30,035 nucleotides of DNA. Source: Streptosporangiaceae bacterium (GTDB taxonomy: Bacteria; Actinomycetota; Actinomycetes; Streptosporangiales; Streptosporangiaceae). The DNA lies in the NCBI GenBank assembly GCA_030041195.1, contig JASHOI010000724.1, positions 1 through 30,035 of the forward strand. Reading direction: 5' to 3'. The position numbers and the translations under genes are program-made. The notes beneath the pieces are model-generated. The model ran no database searches, was not told the origin of the DNA, and saw only the letters and a list, made by a program, of their open reading frames with translations. Every line of letters starts with the position of its first letter. The first letter of the stretch is position 1. Below, piece by piece: positions 15,289 through 22,318 of this stretch.

Positions 15289-15687
15289 ATGCGTGCATCC
15301 CTGATGACGCGAGCGGGATCCGTTGCCGCCGCTGCTGTGATTGCCACGACCGGCGCTATGGTCACCGCAGGCGCCGCGGATGCGTCCACGGCTCACCACC
15401 GGCTGCCCACCCACCTGTCGATCCACAAGCGGCGGGCGCCCCATCACGATGTGGTGATCTTCGGCCGGCTGTCCACGATCCACAACATCGGGCTCCGCGG
15501 CCGGCTGGTCTTCCTCGACCGCCTCAAGGGCAAGGACCCAGTGGCGATCCGCCATGAGCGCGCCGGGGCACACGGTCTCGTCGCGTTCGTGGTCGACCCG
15601 AAGTCGACAGCGAGGTTCGTGCTGGTCTTCGAGGGGACCAAGCACCTGCACTCGAGCCACAGCCGGGTCATCGTCGTCAAGGGCTAG
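15289..15687 (+). CDS. Small secreted beta-rich protein of unknown function
   Basis: AAAGGAG precedes the ATG by 5 nt. The 132-residue product has a clear signal peptide (basic start, hydrophobic core VAAAAVIATTGAMVTAGAADA, cleavage near AADAS-TA). The mature part of about 100 residues is histidine-rich at its beginning (AHHRLPTHLSIHKRRAPHH) and then beta-strand-like: DVVIFGRLS, RGRLVFLDRL, GLVAFVVDPKSTARFVLVF, SRVIVV. By eye the order GRL / G-x-RL-x-x-L-x-R / ARF-x-L / S-x-V-x-V parallels the extracellular domain of the sigma-factor partner encoded at 16429. I therefore think both carry the same Ig-like or regulatory-like fold, but this is not proven. It lies 123 bp upstream of the sigma factor gene on the same strand. 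Confidence 0.75.
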   Translation: MRASLMTRAGSVAAAAVIATTGAMVTAGAADASTAHHRLPTHLSIHKRRAPHHDVVIFGRLSTIHNIGLRGRLVFLDRLKGKDPVAIRHERAGAHGLVAFVVDPKSTARFVLVFEGTKHLHSSHSRVIVVKG

Positions 15688-15728
15688 CACAATGCAAAGT
15701 CACACATCGGCGGGCTGGCTGACCAGAG

Positions 15729-15759
15729 GCTGGGAAATCCGTAACCAGTTGCTGGGAAA
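15729..15759 (+). promoter_or_regulatory. Direct repeat GCTGGGAAA upstream of the sigma factor gene
   Basis: GCTGGGAAA occurs at 15729-15737 and again at 15751-15759, 22 bp apart (about two helical turns), 52 bp before the sigma factor start. GGGAA is like the -35 motif of ECF sigma factors, so this may be an autoregulated promoter or a regulator site. Confidence 0.4.
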
Positions 15760-15810
15760 AACGGCGTGTGCACACGCCCGGCCCGCCGGTGTGGGACTCT
15801 TGCAGGCGCT

Positions 15811-16428
15811 ATGGCGACAAAGGCTGGTGACTTGGGAGGGCTGCTGGCACGCGCCCGGTCGGGCGATGAAGCCGGGTTCCTCGAGCTCTGGCGGGCCTTG
15901 CAGCCGCGCTTGCTGCGCTACCTGCACGTCCTTGGCTGCGACGACCCCGATGACGTCGCCAGCGAGACATGGCTCCAGGTGGTGCGCGACCTGCACAAGT
16001 TCGCCGGCGACGACGAGGACTTCCGGCGCTGGCTGTTCACGGTCGGGCGGCACCGGGCCATCGACGCCGCGCGGGCACGCATGCGCCGCCGGGTCAGCCC
16101 GATGGCCGACGGCCTTGACGGCCTCGCCGACGGGCAGCTGGTTGAAGACGAAGTACTTGACGGCATGTCGGTTAAGAGGGCGGTCGGGATGCTCGCCGGT
16201 CTGTCACAGGACCAGGCGGAGGCCGTGGCGTTGCGGGTCATCGCCGGGCTCGACACGCCCGCGGTGGCCAGCATCCTCGGCAAGTCGCCCGGTGCGGTGC
16301 GGGTCGCCCTGCACCGCGGGCTCCGGGCACTGGCCGCCGATCCGCGGGTCCAGGCACTGGCCGCCGACAACGACGCCGGGCTGGGATACCAGGCCCCCGG
16401 CCTGCTCGCCCTTGGGGAGGTGGACTGA
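15811..16428 (+). CDS. RNA polymerase sigma-70 family factor, ECF-like
   Basis: The 205-residue protein has region 2 at about 10-93 (LLARARSGDEAGFLELWRAL, DDPDDVASETWLQVVRDLHKF, FRRWLFTVGRHRAIDAARARMRRR) and region 4 at about 124-175 (MLAGLSQDQAEAVALRVIAG, LDTPAVASILGKSPGAVRVA). That two-region layout is the ECF type, which redirects RNA polymerase to envelope or stress genes. A weak GCAGG site precedes the ATG; the frame is open upstream to 15766. The stop is immediately followed by the GTG of a membrane protein (TGA-GTG), so the two are co-translated and that protein is the presumed anti-sigma or sensing partner. A tail of about 30 residues after region 4 has no assigned role. Confidence 0.9.
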   Translation: MATKAGDLGGLLARARSGDEAGFLELWRALQPRLLRYLHVLGCDDPDDVASETWLQVVRDLHKFAGDDEDFRRWLFTVGRHRAIDAARARMRRRVSPMADGLDGLADGQLVEDEVLDGMSVKRAVGMLAGLSQDQAEAVALRVIAGLDTPAVASILGKSPGAVRVALHRGLRALAADPRVQALAADNDAGLGYQAPGLLALGEVD

Positions 16429-17589
16429 GTGACCAGCGAGTTCCCAGGCCACCGTCCTGACGACCTTCCCGACGACGCTCCCGGTGAGCTTTCCGGCAAC
16501 ATCGCGTTCAGCGAGCCGGGGCTTGGCGCCCTGCTCGGGATGCTGACCGCCGACGCGACGCCGGACGAGCTAACCGGCGAGAACGCCGCGCTGGCGATGT
16601 TCCGGGCGAACCGGCCTCAGACGCGTGCGTTCGAGCCGCTCGCGTTCGGGCCACCTGCCGAAGAATCTCGTCTCATGCACCCGGCGCCCAGGTCGAGCCG
16701 GCGTGGCGCCGCCCGGATTGCTCCCGCTGGGCGTGGCTCACGCCGGCAGGGACGCCGGGTCGGCCTGATGGCCGCCGCTGTCACGCTCGCCGCCGCCGCC
16801 GGGTTCGCCGTGGCGGCCTACACCGAAGCGCTGCCCGCGCCGTTGCAGCAGGCCGCATACCACGTGCTCGGGTTCGCGGGCGTGCCGGCCGCGCACCACT
16901 CGGCGCCGAACATCGCCTCGTCAAGTTCGCCGGGGCACGGCCCGGGTCACGGCTCCTCGCCCAAGCCGGGTGACTCAAAGTCGGCGGCATCGGCGTCGCC
17001 GCAGCCCACCGGCTCGGGCTCGGCGTCCGCGATCGGGCAGACCGGACTGTCGCTCACGGTTGCCAGGACGCGGATCGTGGCCGGCCACAGTGACGTGTTC
17101 ACCGGACGGCTGATCGACCATGCCAAGGCTGTCGCCGGCGCGAGGCTGACCCTGCTCGAGCGCCAGGCTGGGCAGCGGGCCTGGAACGTGGCAGGGACCG
17201 CGACCACGGGCAGCAACGGCGGCGCGACGATAACCGCGAAACACCTGAGCGCGAACGCCGCGTTCCGTCTCAAGGGCCCCCACGGGGCGCTGAGCCGATC
17301 GGTGCTGGTCACGGTCACGGTGCCGGTGAAGGCCACGGTCGGTTCCGCCGCGATGGCGAACGAGATAACCGCGAGCAGCCCGCTGGCGGCTCCCGGCAAC
17401 ATCGCCGTGCTGCAGGTCCAGATCGGAAAGCACTGGATGAACCTGCAGACGGGCAGGCTGAACGCTGCCAGGCAGGTTCAGTTCATGGTGCGGTCCCGAG
17501 CCCAGCAGCGCACGTACCGGGTGGTGCTGCTGCCCACCGCGTCTCACGGGCTCTCGGTGAGCAACGCGGTCACGGTCCCGCCGCGCTAG
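16429..17589 (+). CDS. Single-pass membrane protein partner of the sigma factor (anti-sigma-like)
   Basis: The GTG follows the sigma factor stop with no gap. The 386-residue protein has a cytosolic N-terminal part of about 110 residues (including LGALLGMLTADATPDELTGENAALAMFRANRP and a basic stretch before the membrane), one transmembrane helix at about 112-131, a Ser/Pro/Gly/His-rich extracellular linker (about 155-205) and about 180 residues of beta-rich ectodomain. The first repeat begins LSLTVARTRIVAGHSDVFTG and continues through LIDHAKAVAGARLTLLERQ; a weaker second part starts near KATVGSAAMANEITAS. The layout suggests a sensor that holds the sigma factor and reads an extracellular signal. 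It lacks a clear HxxxCxxC zinc anti-sigma motif, so direct binding to the sigma factor is inferred from gene order. Confidence 0.78.
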   Translation: MTSEFPGHRPDDLPDDAPGELSGNIAFSEPGLGALLGMLTADATPDELTGENAALAMFRANRPQTRAFEPLAFGPPAEESRLMHPAPRSSRRGAARIAPAGRGSRRQGRRVGLMAAAVTLAAAAGFAVAAYTEALPAPLQQAAYHVLGFAGVPAAHHSAPNIASSSSPGHGPGHGSSPKPGDSKSAASASPQPTGSGSASAIGQTGLSLTVARTRIVAGHSDVFTGRLIDHAKAVAGARLTLLERQAGQRAWNVAGTATTGSNGGATITAKHLSANAAFRLKGPHGALSRSVLVTVTVPVKATVGSAAMANEITASSPLAAPGNIAVLQVQIGKHWMNLQTGRLNAARQVQFMVRSRAQQRTYRVVLLPTASHGLSVSNAVTVPPR

Positions 17590-17617
17590 CCGTCGCCGCT
17601 CGGCGGCTAGCGCGGCG
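17579..17617. terminator. Hairpin overlapping the stop codon, between convergent genes
   Basis: Arms CGCCGCGCTAGCCG (17579-17592) and CGGCTAGCGCGGCG (17604-17617) pair perfectly around an 11-nt loop. The left arm contains the TAG stop of the membrane protein gene; the right arm ends 22 bp before the end of the convergent thioesterase gene, so it could serve both strands. Confidence 0.6.
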
Positions 17618-17639
17618 TTCCACCGGCGCGGCGGCCAGG

Positions 17640-18422
17640 TCAGCGCGGCGCGGCCAGCAGCGTCTGCAGCGCGGTGCCGCACCTGCCATGCACGTCAGAC
17701 ACCGTGGTCTCGGCCAGGCCCGTGCCCCGGTCTCCGATCGCAGTGACCGCGTCGAGCAGCAGCCATTCGCCGACCGGGTCTCGCGGCAGGATGACCGTGA
17801 GATCCACGTTGATGAACAGGAACTTCACCGGGTCCAGGGTGGCGCTCACCCCGCTGCCCGAGTCAGCGAGCAGCAGGGCGCGGCACATCGGGGACAGTTC
17901 CTCCTCCGGGAGCAGCGGGAGCTTCGGGCGGGCCCAGACCACGGCGGGGCCCGGCACGTCGAAGCCGCCGCCCGCAACGTAGCGCCAGTCGATCGCCCGC
18001 AGGTACCCGGTCATGTGCCCACCGGGGAAGGTGGGCAGCGGGTGCTCGGCCGGGATGGGCGGCGGCGCCGAGCCTTGCCCGATCACCGGCACCCGGCCGT
18101 CCGGTATCGCCAGCCGCCAGCCGCGGGCGTGCACGACCTCCTGCCCGTCTGCCTCCAGCACGGCCTCGACCAGCGCCACTCGCCGTCCGGGCCTGACCGT
18201 CCTCGTCCGGACCGTGATCTTCCCGAGCGGCACCGGGCGCAGGATGTCCACCGTCACCCTGGCCAGTCGCTGGCCCCCGTCCGGTTCGTGCAACTCCAGC
18301 GCCCGAGCGGCGAGCGCGGACGGCGGGCCACCGTGCTGGGCCCGCGCACTCCAAGGTCCCGCGGTGGCCGGCGTTGCCACGAAGGTGCCCGTTCCGGCCG
18401 GCTCGAAGAAGACGCTATGCAC
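17640..18422 (-). CDS. Acyl-CoA thioesterase-like (TesB-type double hotdog) protein
   Basis: The 260-residue protein from the GTG at 18422 has two hotdog-like halves. The first contains GPWSARAQHGGPPSALAARAL (about 22-42), with RLARVTVDILRPVPLGKITVRTRTVRPGRRVALVEAVL as strands around the acyl site. The second holds AVVWARPKLPLLPEEELSPM, ADSGSGVSATLDPVKFLFINVDLTVILPRDPVGEWLLLDAVT and GTGLAETTVSDVHGRCGTALQTLL. This is the pattern of the actinobacterial thioesterase family that hydrolyses acyl-CoA; chain length and role are unknown. The Asp in FINVDLTV is a likely catalytic residue by TesB comparison. The start is uncertain: an open frame extends to 18524 and the GTG lies next to a possible ATG of the divergent glycosyltransferase. 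Confidence 0.82.
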   Translation of the reverse strand: MHSVFFEPAGTGTFVATPATAGPWSARAQHGGPPSALAARALELHEPDGGQRLARVTVDILRPVPLGKITVRTRTVRPGRRVALVEAVLEADGQEVVHARGWRLAIPDGRVPVIGQGSAPPPIPAEHPLPTFPGGHMTGYLRAIDWRYVAGGGFDVPGPAVVWARPKLPLLPEEELSPMCRALLLADSGSGVSATLDPVKFLFINVDLTVILPRDPVGEWLLLDAVTAIGDRGTGLAETTVSDVHGRCGTALQTLLAAPR

Positions 18423-18497
18423 GCAGTGGACGCTACCGGAGAGTCGTTTGCGACTACCCTCGAAGAGCCATCGTCTGACACCGGCGAGAGAGTGCCG

Positions 18498-20144
18498 ATG
18501 AGAGCTACCCCGGCAGGGCAGCAAGGCAAGGCCACCACCGCTCCGGACCTGGAGGGGTCAGCCGTACCGCCCTCCGGCGTCGCCGCGGCGCGCGCCGCGG
18601 GATGGGTGACGGCCGTGGCCAGGTACGCGCCGGTCGTTGCGGTGTCCGCCCTGATGGCCTTTTTCGGATTGTGGGGGCTGGCGCGCGGCTCGGCCATGGG
18701 CAACGACGAAGTCGTAAGCCGTTACGCCGCCTTTCTGCCGCTCGGCCAGCTCGTGCGGCTGCTGCGTCGCGTGGACATCGTTCACGGGCTCTATTACCTG
18801 CTGCTGCACGGGTGGATGGCGGTCGGCACGAGCCCAGCGGTCCTGCGCATTCCCTCGGTAATCGGCATGGTCGCCGCCGCGGCCATGATGGTGATCCTGG
18901 CCCGGCGGCTGACCGGATCCGGCTGGGCCGGGCTGCTCGCCGGCCTGATCATGGTGACCACGCCGTCCATCAGCTACTACGCGCAGACCGCGCGCTCGTA
19001 CGCGCTGGTGTTCGCCTGTGTGCTGGGCGAGACGCTGGCCCTGCTGACCGCCCTGCAAGCCGAGCGAGCCAGCGCGGCATCCGGCCGCATCACGCGCTGG
19101 TGGCTGCTCTACGGCGCGCTGGTGACGCTGAGCGGCTACCTGAATGAGATGGCGCTGCTGGTGGTGCCGGCGCACGCGATCACCGTGTTGCTGGCCCGGT
19201 ACGACCGGCGCACGGTCAGGCGCTGGGCGATCACCGCCGGCATGGCCTGCGTGCTCGCAATGCCCGTCGTGGTTATCAGCGTCCTGCAGCGTGGTTCCGC
19301 CGACTGGATCGGCCGGCCAGACTGGCAGCAGGCCGACTTTCTGTACCAGGACTACTTCGGTGCGCAGTCCGCCGTTGCCCGGATCCTCGTGGTGTGTGCG
19401 GTCGTGGCGGTGCTGCCGGCCGGACGATGGTGGCGACGGCGGAGCCACGCCGCCGGCCCGGCGCCCGCGTCCCCCTGGTGGAGCGCTGGCGGGATCTCCG
19501 TGCCCTCGGTGGCGGTGCCGTTGCTGCTGATCCCGGCCGGTCTTCTGCTCCTGGAGTCACGCACGTTGCCGCCGCTGTACCAGGAGAGGTACGTCCAGTA
19601 CGGCGAGGCCGGGGCGGCCCTGCTGGCCGGCGCCGGGGCTTACCGGATCGGGCGATGGCTGGCCGGCGCCCTGCGCCGGCGAGAGCTGATCCTGGTGCCT
19701 GGCTTGGCAGTGTGCCTGTGCACGCTTCTGCTGCAGCTCCGGGTGCAGCATGATTACCGCACTCCGCAGAGCCGCTCGTTCAACTTCGGCGGGCCGGCTT
19801 TCTACGTGGGAACGCACGCCCGCACCGGCGACGGCGTGCTCTTCATGAGCTCGTTCTATCGCAAAGCCGAACTCGGTTACCCAGCGCAGTTCCGCAAGAC
19901 GGACGATTTCGCGCTCGACGTGTCGCCGCTGCTGGCGCCGTACCAGGGCATCAACAAGCCATTCTCGGCCATATACCCGCTCATGCTCGCGCACCGGCGG
20001 ATCTGGGTGATCGGGTACGTGCCCTCCCCGGCCCTGCCGGCGGGGACGATGCGCCAGGAGAGCCAGGTCCTGCTGCGGGACTTCACCCGGGTCAAGCAGC
20101 GAGGCTACCGGGGCATGTGGCTCACACTCTGGATCCGCCGCTGA
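18498..20144 (+). CDS. GT39-like membrane glycosyltransferase (PMT/ArnT type)
   Basis: The protein of about 548 residues has about ten transmembrane segments. An early acidic loop, GNDEVVSRYAA, carries the Asp-Glu typical of the catalytic site in GT39/ArnT-type enzymes. The phrases LLLHGWMAVGTSPAVLRIPSVIGM and TTPSISYYAQTARSYALVF are the signature of this family in Actinobacteria (periplasmic YAQxARxY motif). It moves a sugar from a polyprenyl-phosphate carrier onto an extracytoplasmic acceptor. A C-terminal extracellular part of about 150 residues follows. I use the ATG at 18498; a GTG at 18492 and an ATG at 18417 are in frame. The ATG at 18417 has a purine-rich GAAGAAG upstream but would begin 5 bp inside the thioesterase gene. 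Confidence 0.85.
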   Translation: MRATPAGQQGKATTAPDLEGSAVPPSGVAAARAAGWVTAVARYAPVVAVSALMAFFGLWGLARGSAMGNDEVVSRYAAFLPLGQLVRLLRRVDIVHGLYYLLLHGWMAVGTSPAVLRIPSVIGMVAAAAMMVILARRLTGSGWAGLLAGLIMVTTPSISYYAQTARSYALVFACVLGETLALLTALQAERASAASGRITRWWLLYGALVTLSGYLNEMALLVVPAHAITVLLARYDRRTVRRWAITAGMACVLAMPVVVISVLQRGSADWIGRPDWQQADFLYQDYFGAQSAVARILVVCAVVAVLPAGRWWRRRSHAAGPAPASPWWSAGGISVPSVAVPLLLIPAGLLLLESRTLPPLYQERYVQYGEAGAALLAGAGAYRIGRWLAGALRRRELILVPGLAVCLCTLLLQLRVQHDYRTPQSRSFNFGGPAFYVGTHARTGDGVLFMSSFYRKAELGYPAQFRKTDDFALDVSPLLAPYQGINKPFSAIYPLMLAHRRIWVIGYVPSPALPAGTMRQESQVLLRDFTRVKQRGYRGMWLTLWIRR

Positions 20145-20165
20145 TCGCGCGGCCGTATTGTCCAA

Positions 20166-20171
20166 TATTGT
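20166..20171 (+). promoter_or_regulatory. -10-like box TATTGT for the RCC1 lipoprotein gene
   Basis: TATTGT ends 6 nt before the ATG at 20178, with no ribosome site in between, as expected for a leaderless mRNA. A CAATATTG palindrome and two copies of ATTGTC surround it. Confidence 0.4.
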
Positions 20172-20177
20172 CTTCGC

Positions 20178-21476
20178 ATGGCGCTCAGGGAAGCATCGGT
20201 GCGGACCACGGCGGGGAGATCACTGATCGTAACGGCCGGCCGTTGCGCGGCCGTCGCGGCCATCGTTCTCACGGGCGGCTGCTCGTCACCTCGGTCGCCG
20301 GAGGCCGGCCCGTCAGCCCCGGCGGCCACGCGGTCAACCCCGGCGGCCACGCAGTCCTCACGACCGGTCGTCGAGCTGCCGTCAACGGTCGAGCATTGGG
20401 GGTCATTCTTCGGGGGCAGGAAAGGCGTGAACTACGACGTGGCCTCCGCCCCTGTTGCGCTGACCGTGCCCGGGACGGTCGCCGAGATCGGGACGTCGAA
20501 TTCGACCGAGTACGCGCTCTTGACCAACGGGAGCCTGTACGCCTGGGGCCTGGGCAACGAGGGCCAGCTCGGCGACGGCAGCCTGGCGAGCTCCTTCACC
20601 AGCCCCGTCCGGGTGCGCTTCCCTCCCGGGGTGAAGATCGCGTCAATCCCCACCGACGCCATGCCCTTCGACGCCGCCCTGGCCGTCGACACCAAGGGAA
20701 ACGTCTGGGGCTGGGGCCAAAACGGCGAGGGCGAGCTCTGCCTGCGGGACACGAGGACGTACACCACTCCCGTCAGGCTCCCGCTATCCGATGTGACGGC
20801 CGTGGCCGGCGCGAGCAATCACGCGCTGTATGACGCTCACGGCACCGTCTACGCCTGCGGGAACAACGGAACCGGCGACCTCGGCGACGGCAGCACGCGC
20901 AGCAGCACCGCGCCGGTGAAGGTGGCCGGGCTCGACGGCTCGGCCGTCATCGAACTGGTGGCGTCGTTCGGCAACTCCGGGGCGTTGCTGTCCGACGGGG
21001 AGTACTTCGACTGGGGCTACAACGGCAACGGTCAGCTCGGCGACGGGCAGTTCCAGCGGTCGTCGGACGTCCCGGTCCGGGTGAATCTCCCCGATCCGGT
21101 GATTCAGGTCGCCGAGGGCGGATCGATCTGGGACAACGGGCAGACGCTCGTCCAGCTGTTCAACGGCTCGCTGTGGGCCTGGGGCAGCAACTTTGAGGGG
21201 CAGCTGGGCGACGGAACGACACGGCCGCAGGCGTCCCCGGAGCGGATCTACCCGCCCGCCGGAGTCACCTACAAAACCCTGGCCACGGGGGCGATCACGT
21301 CGTATGCCATATCGACGACCGGCGAGGTGTACGCGTGGGGCGCCAGCCCCGTCGGACAGGTCGGTGACGGGACCGCGCTCACGACGTTGACCCCGGTCCG
21401 CGTCGCCTCCGGGGCCACCATGATCTCTTCGACCGCGAACGACGTGGTCGTCACCGTCCCCCAGCGAACAGATTGA
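20178..21476 (+). CDS. Lipoprotein with RCC1-type repeats (beta-propeller)
   Basis: The 432-residue protein has a lipobox at LTGGC (31-35), so it should be lipidated on Cys35 and tethered outside the membrane. After a Ser/Thr/Pro/Ala linker come six copies of the RCC1 signature, such as GSLYAWGLGNEGQLGDGS, GNVWGWGQNGEGELC, GTVYACGNNGTGDLGDGS, GEYFDWGYNGNGQLGDGQ, GSLWAWGSNFEGQLGDGT and GEVYAWGASPVGQVGDGT, spaced by about 50-65 residues. These should fold as a six- or seven-bladed propeller. Bacterial secreted RCC1 proteins are common in Actinobacteria and have no settled function; binding to a ligand or surface partner is the general expectation. The linker is encoded by a 21-bp tandem duplication (about 20317-20354). 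Confidence 0.9.
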   Translation: MALREASVRTTAGRSLIVTAGRCAAVAAIVLTGGCSSPRSPEAGPSAPAATRSTPAATQSSRPVVELPSTVEHWGSFFGGRKGVNYDVASAPVALTVPGTVAEIGTSNSTEYALLTNGSLYAWGLGNEGQLGDGSLASSFTSPVRVRFPPGVKIASIPTDAMPFDAALAVDTKGNVWGWGQNGEGELCLRDTRTYTTPVRLPLSDVTAVAGASNHALYDAHGTVYACGNNGTGDLGDGSTRSSTAPVKVAGLDGSAVIELVASFGNSGALLSDGEYFDWGYNGNGQLGDGQFQRSSDVPVRVNLPDPVIQVAEGGSIWDNGQTLVQLFNGSLWAWGSNFEGQLGDGTTRPQASPERIYPPAGVTYKTLATGAITSYAISTTGEVYAWGASPVGQVGDGTALTTLTPVRVASGATMISSTANDVVVTVPQRTD

Positions 21477-21523
21477 CCGCCGCGTCGCGACGCGACCCGA
21501 AGTGCCGACCGCGTCGACCCACA

Positions 21524-21541
21524 TGTACTACATGTAGTACA
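21524..21541. promoter_or_regulatory. Perfect 18-bp palindromic operator of the toxin-antitoxin operon
   Basis: TGTACTACATGTAGTACA is its own reverse complement. Its right end overlaps the -10 box TACAAT (21538-21543), which lies 7 nt before the antitoxin ATG, so a dimeric antitoxin bound here would block transcription. This is the expected autoregulatory site of a Phd/YefM-type system; the mRNA would be leaderless. Confidence 0.85.
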
Positions 21542-21550
21542 ATGCGACCC

Positions 21551-21805
21551 ATGGAGACGACCGCTCGTGAGCTGAACCAGCAGACCGCACAGGTGCTCGC
21601 CCGTGTGGAGGCTGGGGAAACCATCACGGTCACCAGGAACGGCCACCCGGTGGCAGTGCTCCGTCCTTACGGCCCGGAGGACCCGGCGGCGTACCCCTTC
21701 CGGACAGACCCTATGGGCATGGACGACGCCCCGACCTTCAGCGGCGATCGGGATTTCTCCGAGCAGGCAGACGACCTCCTCGCCGGGTTCGGTATGGATG
21801 GCTGA
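21551..21805 (+). CDS. Type II antitoxin, Phd/YefM family
   Basis: The 84-residue protein starts METTARELNQQTAQVLARVEAGETITVTRNGHPVAVLRPY, the standard Phd/YefM DNA-binding half (about 1-42), followed by an acidic, flexible C-terminus (FSGDRDFSEQADDLLAGFGMDG) that would wrap the toxin. It binds its own promoter, probably at the palindrome just upstream, and neutralises the PIN-domain toxin. Its stop overlaps the toxin start by 8 bp, so the two are co-translated. An ATG at 21542 in frame is the only alternative start. Confidence 0.9.
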   Translation: METTARELNQQTAQVLARVEAGETITVTRNGHPVAVLRPYGPEDPAAYPFRTDPMGMDDAPTFSGDRDFSEQADDLLAGFGMDG

Positions 21806-22244
21806 CCATCTGTCCGTTGCGATCGCCGACACCTCTGCCTTGATCGCGTTCTTCAACAAGACCGATAAGCACCACAGCACGACGCGGAAAGGCATCGCCG
21901 ATGTCGGTCACCTCGTCGTGTCGCCGTGCGTGCTCGCTGAACTCGACTACCTCGTCTCCACCCGCCAGGGGCCACCGGCGGCGGCTTCGATCGTCAGATA
22001 CGTCTCCGAGAGGGTGGCGGCAGGCCGCTGGGAAGTGCCGGGCATCGGACCGCTCTTGCTGGCCGCGCACGCGGTGCTCAACGACTACCCAGGCGTTGGG
22101 CTCGCGGACGCCATGAACGTTGTGCTTGCCAGGGAGTTCCGGACCGACGTCATTGCGACGGTCGACCACCGGCACTTTCGCATGATCCGCCCGCTGACCC
22201 CGCACGGCAGTTTCCGGCTGCTGCCGGACGACGTGCCCTCATAG
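21798..22244 (+). CDS. PIN-domain toxin, VapC-like ribonuclease
   Basis: The 148-residue protein is a PIN nuclease. Acidic residues in the right order are Asp11 (AIADTSALIAFF), Glu48 (VLAELDYLV), Asp104 (GLADAMNVVLA) and Asp123 (TVDHRHF). VapC toxins cut specific RNAs, often tRNA anticodon stems or 23S rRNA, when released from the antitoxin; the target here is unknown. It is translated from an ATG that overlaps the antitoxin stop by 8 bp. The pairing of a PIN toxin with a Phd/YefM antitoxin is known in Actinobacteria but differs from the classic VapB partner. Confidence 0.9.
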   Translation: MADHLSVAIADTSALIAFFNKTDKHHSTTRKGIADVGHLVVSPCVLAELDYLVSTRQGPPAAASIVRYVSERVAAGRWEVPGIGPLLLAAHAVLNDYPGVGLADAMNVVLAREFRTDVIATVDHRHFRMIRPLTPHGSFRLLPDDVPS

Positions 22245-22306
22245 CCCGTACCGCGGGTCGCCCCGCACGGAGCTGGAGCTCTATGCCTCCGGTGTCTGGC
22301 GCCAGG

Positions 22307-22312
22307 TAGGGT
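22307..22312 (+). promoter_or_regulatory. -10-like box TAGGGT for the HAD phosphatase gene
   Basis: TAGGGT ends 6 nt before the GTG at 22319, matching the leaderless arrangement seen at other genes in this window. A 10-bp palindrome, CTGGCGCCAG, lies immediately upstream. Confidence 0.35.
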
Positions 22313-22318
22313 GGATGG

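Noticed and set aside
20317..20354. Tandem 21-bp duplication as a CRISPR or mobile repeat
   Set aside because: Only two copies inside a coding linker (Ala/Thr/Ser/Pro); no spacers or array.
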